This document shows, in pieces, positions 1 to 6,827 of a stretch of 64,000 bases of DNA. The translations under genes and the position numbers were made by a program. This stretch comes from DATKQY01 sp035532475. GTDB taxonomy: Bacteria > Actinomycetota > Acidimicrobiia > Acidimicrobiales > Bog-793. The notes under the pieces are model-generated. The model made no database searches and had not been told where the DNA came from. It was given only the letters and a program-made list of their open reading frames with translations. The stretch covers positions 22,776-86,775 of the forward strand of contig DATKQY010000067.1 of assembly GCA_035532475.1 (NCBI GenBank). The letters run 5' to 3'. How positions within the stretch are numbered: position 1 is the stretch's first letter; every line of letters starts with the position of its first letter.

Positions 1-45
1 GTCGCCCGGCACCTCCCAAAGCTCTGACGCACGCGCCGCCAGGTC

Positions 46-60
46 TCCCGAGCCGGGAGG
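46..60. terminator. Short GC hairpin ahead of the flagellar operon
   Basis: CTCCCG and CGGGAG pair around a three-base AGC loop. It lies upstream of the first promoter and could end transcription of a gene lying before the window. There is no clear U-tract, so the assignment is weak. Confidence 0.25.
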
Positions 61-80
61 ACCAGCCTCGCGGCACCGCT

Positions 81-107
81 CAACGTTGGCGGACACGCCG
101 CCGTTAG
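81..107 (+). promoter_or_regulatory. Sigma-28-like promoter of the flbD operon
   Basis: CAAC at 81-84, a 15-base spacer, then GCCGTTAG at 100-107. The same arrangement, with an identical second element, occurs before flhA (6711-6737), and a related one lies before fliC. The known flagellar sigma-28 consensus is TAAA-N15-GCCGATAA, so spacing and -10 element fit. A start near 114 would give a leader of about 135 bases to the GTG at 250. Confidence 0.6.
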
Positions 108-249
108 ACACGCACGAGGAGGCCGGAGATCCGTGTTCCCGGGCCGTACTCACAGAAGGGTCTCGGACAAAGCTGGGCCACGCCTTCCGGCGCCACGCCG
201 GGAAGAGGTGGTACTCGCCGCGTCGACGATGGCCGAGGGAGCGTGTCCA

Positions 250-555
250 GTGATCGTGGTGACGAGGTTGGATGGACGGAAGATGGCACTCAACGTCGAC
301 CGGATCGAGCGGGTCGAGCGGAACGAGGCCACGAACGACACCAACCTCTACTTCATCGGCGGCGCCCGCCTCATGGTCACCGACGTTGCGGACGACCTGA
401 TCGACCGCGTCGTCGAGGCGAAGGCCCGGGTCGTCGCCCGCGCGTTCTCGATGGCCGGCGAGGCGGAGCACAGCGCGACCGCCGGCGTCGGCGCCTCCGG
501 CCCGCCCGGGCCCGGTCGCCAGCTTCGCGTGGTCCACCTCGGCGAGGGCGACTGA
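250..555 (+). CDS. flbD: FlbD family flagellar protein
   Basis: Small (101 aa) FlbD-family protein, usually found just before motA in Gram-positive flagellar operons; its molecular role is unclear. The N-terminus VIVVTRLDGRKMALNVD matches the family opening (I-x-L-T-R-L-N-G-x-x-x-x-L-N), and the FIGGARLMVTD segment matches the strand that follows. The reading frame is open further upstream, but GTG at 250 is preceded by GAGGGA at 235-240 and places the start at the family's normal position. The C-terminal 35 residues are a low-complexity A/G/P tail. The stop lies 2 bases before motA. Confidence 0.85.
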   Translation: MIVVTRLDGRKMALNVDRIERVERNEATNDTNLYFIGGARLMVTDVADDLIDRVVEAKARVVARAFSMAGEAEHSATAGVGASGPPGPGRQLRVVHLGEGD

Positions 556-557
556 CC

Positions 558-1358
558 GTGACCCCCGGCGGCATCATCCTCGCCTTCTTCGCCATCCTGG
601 TCTCGATGATCATGGACCACGGCAAGCCGATGTCCCTGATCAACATCGGCTCGCTGATCCTCGTCTTCGGCGGGACGTTCGGGGCGACGCTGGCGGGCTC
701 CATCCGCAGGGACGTGCGCACCTTGCCCCGCGCGCTCAAGGTCGCGATGCGCTCGAAGGTCAAGCTCGACGCGGCCAGCTTCGCGGAGCACCTGATCAGC
801 CTGGCCCGCGACGCGCGGACCGGCGGCCTGAAGGTGCTCGAGCGCGAGCTCCCCGAAGCCCAGGAAGACCCGTTCATCCGCACGGGCGTCGAGCTGATCG
901 CGACGACCTCTGACCCCGAGCGCGTCCGCCAGGTGCTCGACGCCGAGATCATCGGGATGCGCGGTCGGCACCGCACCGGCTACAAGGCCTTCTCGGACAT
1001 GGCGGGGTTCGCCCCGACGATCGGGATCCTCGGCACCGTCATCGGCCTCGTCCACGTGCTCGGCAGCCTCAACACCCCGGGCAAGCTCGGCCCGGCGATC
1101 GCCGCCGCCTTCACCGCGACGCTGTGGGGCGTGCTCAGCGCGAACGTCATCTGGCTCCCGATCTCCAACAAGCTGAAGCGCCTCTCCGACGAGGAGGTCC
1201 GTTACAAGGAGCTCGTCATCGAGGGGCTCCTCGCCGTGCAGGAGGGCCTGTCCGGCCCGCAGCTGCGGGACCGGCTGGTGCCGTTCCTGCCGCCGGGCGA
1301 GCGCCAGCAGGCCGACGAGAGCATCGCCTCGCGCGTCCCCCGGGAGGACGCGGCATGA
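558..1358 (+). CDS. motA: Flagellar motor stator protein MotA
   Basis: Proton-channel half of the flagellar stator (266 aa), working with MotB in the inner membrane. Two N-terminal helices (about residues 4-22 and 30-50) are followed by a cytoplasmic loop of about 100 residues and two more helices (about 148-171 and 179-205), the MotA/ExbB layout. The TM3 motif MAGFAPTIGILGTVIGLVH is typical. The GTG start at 558 follows the flbD stop directly, and the end overlaps motB in ATGA. Length is normal for MotA. Confidence 0.95.
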   Translation: MTPGGIILAFFAILVSMIMDHGKPMSLINIGSLILVFGGTFGATLAGSIRRDVRTLPRALKVAMRSKVKLDAASFAEHLISLARDARTGGLKVLERELPEAQEDPFIRTGVELIATTSDPERVRQVLDAEIIGMRGRHRTGYKAFSDMAGFAPTIGILGTVIGLVHVLGSLNTPGKLGPAIAAAFTATLWGVLSANVIWLPISNKLKRLSDEEVRYKELVIEGLLAVQEGLSGPQLRDRLVPFLPPGERQQADESIASRVPREDAA

Positions 1359-2125
1359 AGTCGAGCATGCGCCTGTTCCAGGCGCGCTCCCACAACGAGG
1401 AGTCCGAGGAGGGCGAGGCGGGTGCCGGCATGGAGCGCTGGCTGCTCACCTACGCCGACATGATCACCCTGCTGCTCGTCCTGTTCATCGTGCTCTACGC
1501 ACTCTCGAGCCTCAACCACGTGAAGTACGCGGAGTTCCAGCACAGCCTCGCCAAGTCCATGACCCAAGGCAGCTCCACCCCGAAATCGCCGCCCGCGGCG
1601 ACGTCGAAGGCGAAGGCGAAGGCGAGGGCGAGGGCGAGCGCCTCCTCCAAGCCCGTCGCCTCCCTCGCGAGCGTGCAGCGCGCCCTCCAGGCTGCGCTCG
1701 CGCGCGCGGGCCTGCTCCACGACGTGACGCTGCAGATGACGGCGCAGGGGCTCGTCGAGGGATTCGTGTCGGGCAAGCTCTTCTACGGCGTCGACGTCGC
1801 CCAGCTCACGCCGACCGGCAACCGCGCCGTCGACGTCACCTCCTCGGTGCTGAAGCACTACTCGAACCCCGTCGACGTCGACGGCTACGCCGACAACCAG
1901 CCCATCGTCGGAGGCCCCTACGCCAACAACTGGGCCCTCTCCTCGGCACGGGCCGACAACGTCGTCACCCGGCTCACCACCGTCGACGGCGACGCCCCGT
2001 CGCAGTTCCTCGCCCTCGGCTTCGGCCAGTACCACCCGATCGTGCCGAACTCGAACGTCACGAACCAGGCCGCCAACCGCCGGGTGAACATCGTCATCAT
2101 GACCAAGCGACCGAGGGGCGAGTGA
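1355..2125 (+). CDS. motB: Flagellar motor stator protein MotB
   Basis: Peptidoglycan-anchored stator subunit (256 aa). A single membrane helix follows a charged N-terminus; the conserved proton-carrying Asp is D35 in LLTYADMITLLLVLF. The C-terminal half (about 125-250) is an OmpA-like domain with VDGYADNQPI and SSARADNVVTRL, which binds peptidoglycan. Between them lies a K/A/R/S repeat linker (about 82-100) encoded by an AAGGCG/AGGGCG hexanucleotide tract near 1605-1645, likely to vary in length by slippage. The start ATG overlaps the motA stop. No fliL follows, although fliL often does. Confidence 0.95.
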   Translation: MKSSMRLFQARSHNEESEEGEAGAGMERWLLTYADMITLLLVLFIVLYALSSLNHVKYAEFQHSLAKSMTQGSSTPKSPPAATSKAKAKARARASASSKPVASLASVQRALQAALARAGLLHDVTLQMTAQGLVEGFVSGKLFYGVDVAQLTPTGNRAVDVTSSVLKHYSNPVDVDGYADNQPIVGGPYANNWALSSARADNVVTRLTTVDGDAPSQFLALGFGQYHPIVPNSNVTNQAANRRVNIVIMTKRPRGE

Positions 2126-2129
2126 GCAG

Positions 2130-3005
2130 ATGAGCGTCGTCCGCGCCCACGACTTCCGCCGCTCCGAGGGCATCGACCGCAGCTTCTTGCGCGCCCTCCA
2201 TGCCATCTTCGACACCTTCGGGCGCCACGCCACGGTCGACCTGTCGACCCTGCTGCGCCGGCAGTGCCAGCTGGTGTACGGCCGGATCGACGAGATGATG
2301 TGGCGGGAGGCCTCCGAGCACCTCGGCGACCCGCCGTACCTCGTCACCTTCACGCTGGCGCCCTTCACCGGCACCGCCGCCATGTCGCTGCCGCTCGAGA
2401 CCGCGATGCGCATTCTCGAGCTGCGGCTCGGCGGCGGCGCGCGGCCCGCCTACCGGGGGCACGCCGAGCCGACCGAGACCGACCTCGGCGTGATCGGCCC
2501 GGTCATCCAGGGCATGCTCGACGAACTGTCGCGCTCGTTGTCGCGCGTGCGCGAGACGACCGCCGTGATCGTCGGCCAGGACTCGAACCTCCAGTTCGTG
2601 CAGCTCGCCACGCCGAACGAGATGTGCCTGCTCGTCCACTTCGAGCTGATCCTCGGCGAGGACGAGCCGGTCGAGGCGGTCCTTTGCCTGCCGTTCAGCC
2701 TCGTGCGCCACGTCGTCGAGGCGATGCGCGCGGCGCGGCCCGTCGGCGGCGAGGGCGACACCGCGGACAGCGTCCGCGGCCAGGTCTTCCAGACCCCGCT
2801 CGAGGTTCACCTCGAGATCCCCCCCATCGAGCTGATGCCGCCGGAGGTGGCGAGTCTCCGACCCGGCGACGTCGTCCGCCTCTACCACCCGCTCGATCGT
2901 CCCCTCGATCTGCGCGCCGAGGGCGTCCTCGTCGCCCGTGCCCGCCAGGGCCGCTCGGGGGCACGTGTCGCATGCTCCATCGTTGAGGAGGTACAAGAAG
3001 CGTGA
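2130..3005 (+). CDS. fliM: Flagellar switch protein FliM, lacking the CheY-binding N-terminus
   Basis: C-ring component that connects rotor switching to torque (291 aa; usual length about 330). The protein begins at AHDFRRSEGIDRSFLRALH, which corresponds to the family's YDFRRP segment. The usual leading 35-40 residues, including the EIDALL-type CheY-docking helix, are absent. The middle CheC-like domain and the C-terminal SpoA-like domain (LEVHLEIPPIELMPPEV) are intact. ATG at 2130 is the first start available in this frame. It is followed by fliN with a 4-base overlap. Switching, if any, would need another CheY contact, for example through FliN. Confidence 0.93.
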   Translation: MSVVRAHDFRRSEGIDRSFLRALHAIFDTFGRHATVDLSTLLRRQCQLVYGRIDEMMWREASEHLGDPPYLVTFTLAPFTGTAAMSLPLETAMRILELRLGGGARPAYRGHAEPTETDLGVIGPVIQGMLDELSRSLSRVRETTAVIVGQDSNLQFVQLATPNEMCLLVHFELILGEDEPVEAVLCLPFSLVRHVVEAMRAARPVGGEGDTADSVRGQVFQTPLEVHLEIPPIELMPPEVASLRPGDVVRLYHPLDRPLDLRAEGVLVARARQGRSGARVACSIVEEVQEA

Positions 3006-3322
3006 CCATCGCCACGGAGAACGGCGTCGTTGACGGCGACGAGTCCATCGTCCCGGCCGACGACGGTGCCTGGGACCGGCGGATGTCCCGGCTGCGGGAC
3101 GTGCCCTTGCGGATCAGCGTCCAGATCGGTCAGACCAGGCTGCCGATCGGCGCGGTGCTGGAGCTGCGCGTCGGCCAGGTGATCGAGCTCGACCGCCAGG
3201 TCGGAGCGCCGGTCGACATCGTCGCCAACGAAGAGGTGGTGATCGCACGCGGGGAGGTCGTCGAGGTCGACGACGAGTACGGCGTGCGCATCACCGACAT
3301 CGTGCCGGGAGCACTGGTTTGA
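3002..3322 (+). CDS. fliN: Flagellar switch protein FliN
   Basis: C-ring protein of 106 aa that forms the base of the switch with FliM and docks the export ATPase complex. After an acidic 25-residue lead, the SpoA domain runs from LRDVPLRISVQIGQTRLPIG to the end, with the typical ELRVGQVIELDRQVGAPVDI and VDDEYGVRITDIV segments. The GTG start overlaps the fliM stop in GTGA. The FliY-type phosphatase domain found in some Gram-positives is missing, so this is plain FliN. Confidence 0.93.
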   Translation: MTIATENGVVDGDESIVPADDGAWDRRMSRLRDVPLRISVQIGQTRLPIGAVLELRVGQVIELDRQVGAPVDIVANEEVVIARGEVVEVDDEYGVRITDIVPGALV

Positions 3323-3323
3323 G

Positions 3324-3779
3324 ATGACCACCTTCTTGCTGTTCGGCCGGATGCTGCTCGCGCTCGGCCTCGTCCTCGGGCTGATGTTCGTGCTTTCGCG
3401 CCTCGCCCGGCGCGCCCAGACGCGCGGCCGGCCGGGCACCCGGCGCGCCACCGGCGGGCGCACGGATCCGCGGGTCGACGTCGTGACGCGCCGGTCGCTC
3501 ACGCGCTCGAGCGGCATCGCCGTCGTGCGTGTCGGCGGCCGCTATCTGGTGGTGGCCACCACCCCGCAGTCGATCAACCTCATCACCGAGCTCGACCCGG
3601 CGGAGCTCGGTGAGGTCGTCGCCGACGCGCCGGTCCCGCAGTCGCCCCGCCCCTCGCTGCTCGAGAACCTCCCCCTGCCACGGACGGCAGGGGCCTCGGC
3701 CGCCTTCGCGGCCATCGCACCACCTTCGGCATGGGATGCCTTCCTCACCACCCTCAAGGAGCGCACCGTCAGGCGCTAG
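3324..3779 (+). CDS. fliO: Flagellar export protein FliO
   Basis: Small membrane protein (151 aa) that assists assembly of the FliP export ring. One N-terminal helix (about residues 3-28, FLLFGRMLLALGLVLGLMFV) is followed by a basic RR-rich stretch. Next comes a small domain with the family pattern VVTRRSLTRSSGIAVVRVGG and YLVVATTPQSINLITEL. The C-terminal third is low-complexity. FliO is poorly conserved; the call rests on topology, this motif and its place between fliN and fliP. Confidence 0.85.
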   Translation: MTTFLLFGRMLLALGLVLGLMFVLSRLARRAQTRGRPGTRRATGGRTDPRVDVVTRRSLTRSSGIAVVRVGGRYLVVATTPQSINLITELDPAELGEVVADAPVPQSPRPSLLENLPLPRTAGASAAFAAIAPPSAWDAFLTTLKERTVRR

Positions 3780-3854
3780 TCGCCCGGCGGCGCTTCCACG
3801 GGAGCGCCCCATGCATCCGCACGCGTGCCGTCACGCCGCCAAGGGCGAACGGCT

Positions 3855-4541
3855 ATGACCCACCTGCTCGTGTCCTCGGGCAGCCCGAGCGTCACCGTCA
3901 ACCTGAGCGGGCTGCACAGCCCCTCGACGTCGATCGTCATCATCATCGCTTTGACGGTGCTTTCGATCGCGCCGTCGCTGCTCATCTTGATGACCGGGTT
4001 CACCCGTATCTTCATCGTCCTCGGGCTGACCCGCAACGCCCTCGGGCTGCAGAACGTGCCGCCGAACCAGGTGATCGCCGGCATCGCGCTGTTCTTGTCG
4101 CTGTTCATCATGGCGCCCGTCATCTCCCAGGTGAACCACGACGCCGTCCAGCCGTACCTGCACGGCAAGATCAACGCCACCACGGCGATCTCGGCCGGCG
4201 AGGTGCCGATCAAGACCTGGATGCTGAAGCAGACCCGGAGCAACGAGCTCCAGGTCTTCACCTCGACGTCTCACGAGACGAAGCTGAAGCCGGCCGACCT
4301 CCCGATGACGACGGTCATCCCGGCATTCGTCCTCTCCGAGGTCGAGAGCGCCTTCGTGATCGGCTTCATCGTGTTCATCCCCTTCATGGTGATCGACCTC
4401 GTCGTCTCGTCGGTCCTCATGTCGATGGGCATGTTCATGCTGCCGCCCACGCTCGTGTCGCTCCCCTTCAAGATCCTGCTGTTCGTCCTCGTCGACGGGT
4501 GGGCGCTCGTCGTCCACTCACTGCTCTTGAGCTTCCACTAG
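3855..4541 (+). CDS. fliP: Flagellar export gate protein FliP
   Basis: Core subunit of the export gate (FliP5FliQ4FliR1) in the basal-body membrane, 228 aa from ATG 3855. That start gives a normal FliP N-terminus; the frame is open back to 3825. The conserved signature is clear: LLILMTGFTRIFIVLGLTRN, PPNQVIAGIALFLSLF, then a soluble loop, then FVLSEVESAFVIGFIVFIPF and SVLMSMGMFMLPP. Four membrane helices fit the family. It lies in tight order with fliQ and fliR. Confidence 0.95.
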   Translation: MTHLLVSSGSPSVTVNLSGLHSPSTSIVIIIALTVLSIAPSLLILMTGFTRIFIVLGLTRNALGLQNVPPNQVIAGIALFLSLFIMAPVISQVNHDAVQPYLHGKINATTAISAGEVPIKTWMLKQTRSNELQVFTSTSHETKLKPADLPMTTVIPAFVLSEVESAFVIGFIVFIPFMVIDLVVSSVLMSMGMFMLPPTLVSLPFKILLFVLVDGWALVVHSLLLSFH

Positions 4542-4545
4542 CGCG

Positions 4546-4821
4546 ATGGCCACGAACACCGTCATCCAGATCGTCGGCCAGGCGATCATCCTCGTCGCGA
4601 AGCTGGCGGGACCCGTCCTCGTCGTGACCCTCGTGATCGGCCTGTTCATCTCGCTCTTCCAGGCCGTGACGAGCGTGCAGGAGTTCACCTTGACGTTCCT
4701 GCCGAAGCTCGTCGCCGTCGCGGCCATCCTCGCCCTCACGGGCCACTGGATGATCACCGAGATCGTCGACTACACCGACCAGCTGTACCGGGCGATCCCG
4801 GGCTACCTCTCCGGCGCGTGA
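4546..4821 (+). CDS. fliQ: Flagellar export gate protein FliQ
   Basis: Two-helix export-gate subunit of 91 aa, the normal size. Helix one contains IILVAKLAGPVLVVTLVIGL, followed by the family motif LFQAVTSVQEFTLTFLPKL, and helix two covers VAVAAILALTGHWM. It starts 4 bases after fliP and overlaps fliR in GTGA, so the gate subunits are translationally coupled. Confidence 0.95.
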   Translation: MATNTVIQIVGQAIILVAKLAGPVLVVTLVIGLFISLFQAVTSVQEFTLTFLPKLVAVAAILALTGHWMITEIVDYTDQLYRAIPGYLSGA

Positions 4822-5576
4822 CGGTCCACTTCCAGGCCGACGCGGTCATCGCGTTCTTCCTCGCGCTCGTACGGGGGACGGCCTTCATGGTCGCCTGCCC
4901 TCCCTTTGCCACCCAGGCGATCCCGATGGTCGGCAAGACCGCCATCGCCGGCGGCCTGGCGTTCGCCGCCATCGGCCCGCTCTCCCACGACCCGATGCCG
5001 CTGTCGACGGCGGCACTCGTCGGCGCGCTCGTGCTCCAGGTCGGCGTCGGGGCGCTGATCGGCTTCGTCGTCCAGCTCTACGTCAGCGCGATCTCCTCGG
5101 CGGGCGCGCTGATCGACCACTTCTCGGGGCTGAACCTGCCGCCCGCGATCGACCCGATGAGCCTCGAGCAGCTACCGGTCATCGGCCAGCTCTACCAGTG
5201 GATGGCCACGGTCCTGCTCTTCTCGACCGGCGCCGTCGGCATCCTGGCTGAGGGCTTCGTCCACAGTTTCAGCGTGATCGGCACCACGCTGCCGGCGCGC
5301 GACGTGGCCATGCTGCCGAGCGCGCTCGGCCAGGACCTGGTGGGCTTCTTCGCTGCCTCGACCGAGGTCGCCGCCCCCCTCGTCGCCGTGCTCATCGTCG
5401 CGCAGATGCTGCTCGGCCTGCTCGCGAAGGCGGCGCCGCAGACGAACGTCTTCTCCCTCGGTTTCCCCTTCCAGATCCTGCTCGTCTTTCTCACGCTCGG
5501 CATGGCGATCGTGGCCCTGCCGAACGACGTGGCGAACCTCGTCCAGCGCGGTCTCGGCCAGCTCTTCGGGGGTTGA
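4818..5576 (+). CDS. fliR: Flagellar export gate protein FliR
   Basis: Single-copy gate subunit (252 aa) that completes the FliP/FliQ helical export channel. About six hydrophobic helices are visible. The family segments FFLALVRGTAFMVACPPF near the N-terminus and GLLAKAAPQTNVFSLGFPFQ near the C-terminus (the A-P-Q-M-N-V-F-like motif) are present. GTG start at 4818 overlaps fliQ. Gene order fliP-fliQ-fliR-flhB matches most flagellated bacteria. Confidence 0.94.
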   Translation: MTVHFQADAVIAFFLALVRGTAFMVACPPFATQAIPMVGKTAIAGGLAFAAIGPLSHDPMPLSTAALVGALVLQVGVGALIGFVVQLYVSAISSAGALIDHFSGLNLPPAIDPMSLEQLPVIGQLYQWMATVLLFSTGAVGILAEGFVHSFSVIGTTLPARDVAMLPSALGQDLVGFFAASTEVAAPLVAVLIVAQMLLGLLAKAAPQTNVFSLGFPFQILLVFLTLGMAIVALPNDVANLVQRGLGQLFGG

Positions 5577-5578
5577 GC

Positions 5579-6664
5579 ATGTCCGACAAGGGACAGCGCA
5601 CCGAGAAGCCGACCCCGAAGCGAAAGCGCGAGGCGCGCCGCGAAGGGCGCGTCGCGAAGTCGGCCGAGATCGGCCAGTGGGTCACCGTGCTCGCGCTCGT
5701 CACCCTGCTCCCCTCCCTCGGCCAGCGCGCCTCGCACCTCGTGATCGGCTTCATGAACACCGCGACGAACGCGATGGCGACCCCCGATCCCGCCAGCTCG
5801 GTCGCGCTGATCGGCGCGGGCCTGTGGACGGCGGTCGAGGCTGCCGGGCCGATCGTCGGGGTGATCGCCCTCGCGGCGCTCGCGGTCAACCTCGGCCAGG
5901 TCGGCATCCGCTTCACCCCCGGCGCGCTCGGGTTCGACATGAAGAAGATCAACCCGTGGAGCGGGATCAAGAAGATCATGTCCCCGAACGGCGTGTGGGA
6001 CCTGTCGAAGATGCTGCTTCGTCTCACCATCCTCGTCCTGGTCGGCTACACGTCGACGCGTCACCTCGTCGCCGACCTGATGGGCTCGGGCACCTTGCCG
6101 CTCGCGACGACGTTGTCCCTCGCCGCGTCGACGCTCCTCGGCCTCGTGCGCATCGTCGGCCTGTGCGCCCTGCTGCTCGCGCTCGGCGACTACGCCTTCC
6201 AGCGCCGGCGCTTCAACGAGTCGATGAAGATGACCAAGGACGAGGTGCGCCGCGAGTTCCGCGAGACCGAGGGATCGCCCGAGGTGCGCCGCGAGATCCG
6301 CCGGCGTCGGCGCAGCCTGACGCGTATGCAGATGATGGCGGCCGTCGCCAACGCCTCGGTGGTCGTCGTCAACCCGACGCACTTCGCCGTCGCCCTCGCC
6401 TACGACCGCGAGCGGGACGGGGCACCGCGCGTCGTCGCCAAGGGCGAGGACGACATCGCGTACGTGATCCGCACCGAGGCCATCTCTCGCCGGATCCCGG
6501 TCATCGAGAACCCGCCGGTCGCCCGGGCGCTCTACGCGGCCTGCACCGTCGGCGAGGAGATCCCGCCGAAGCTGTACGAGACGGTCGCCCGGCTGCTCGC
6601 CTTCGTCTACCGACTCACCCCGGCGGCGCGCGCGCTGGTCGACGTGCACCACGCCGCCTTCTGA
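5579..6664 (+). CDS. flhB: Flagellar export switch protein FlhB
   Basis: Export apparatus protein that changes substrate class from rod/hook to filament (361 aa). The N-terminus KGQRTEKPTPKRKREARREG is the classic opening. Four helices follow, then a cytoplasmic domain with the self-cleavage site NPTH inside VVVVNPTHFAVALAYD. Since N-P-T-H is intact, autocleavage and switching are expected. ATG 5579 is preferred; an in-frame TTG at 5573 overlapping the fliR stop would add two residues. Confidence 0.95.
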   Translation: MSDKGQRTEKPTPKRKREARREGRVAKSAEIGQWVTVLALVTLLPSLGQRASHLVIGFMNTATNAMATPDPASSVALIGAGLWTAVEAAGPIVGVIALAALAVNLGQVGIRFTPGALGFDMKKINPWSGIKKIMSPNGVWDLSKMLLRLTILVLVGYTSTRHLVADLMGSGTLPLATTLSLAASTLLGLVRIVGLCALLLALGDYAFQRRRFNESMKMTKDEVRREFRETEGSPEVRREIRRRRRSLTRMQMMAAVANASVVVVNPTHFAVALAYDRERDGAPRVVAKGEDDIAYVIRTEAISRRIPVIENPPVARALYAACTVGEEIPPKLYETVARLLAFVYRLTPAARALVDVHHAAF

Positions 6665-6710
6665 GCACCTCCGGGCACGGCGCCGGCGGGCTCGCGTCGG
6701 GCGAAGGGCT

Positions 6711-6737
6711 CAAGATCCTCCCCGTCGGCGCCGTTAG
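6711..6737 (+). promoter_or_regulatory. Sigma-28-like promoter of flhA
   Basis: CAAG at 6711-6714, a 15-base spacer and GCCGTTAG at 6730-6737. The spacing and -10 element are identical to the flbD promoter. It sits in the 163-base gap between flhB and flhA, the largest gap inside this operon, so flhA and what follows can start independently. The expected leader to the GTG at 6828 is about 85 bases. Confidence 0.6.
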
Positions 6738-6827
6738 GGAACTCGGCCAGGAGGGCCGGCGCGCGGTCACGGATCGACCCGGGGAGGAGGACGGTACCCC
6801 CGTCCAGAACCTGTGGAGAGGCACGGC

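Noticed and set aside
2126..2130. Looked for fliL between motB and fliM
   Set aside because: There is no room: only four bases separate the genes; fliL must be elsewhere or absent.
5192..6652. 486-codon minus-strand frame over fliR/flhB
   Set aside because: R/D/E/G-rich composition without any motif; the plus strand is unambiguous fliR and flhB.
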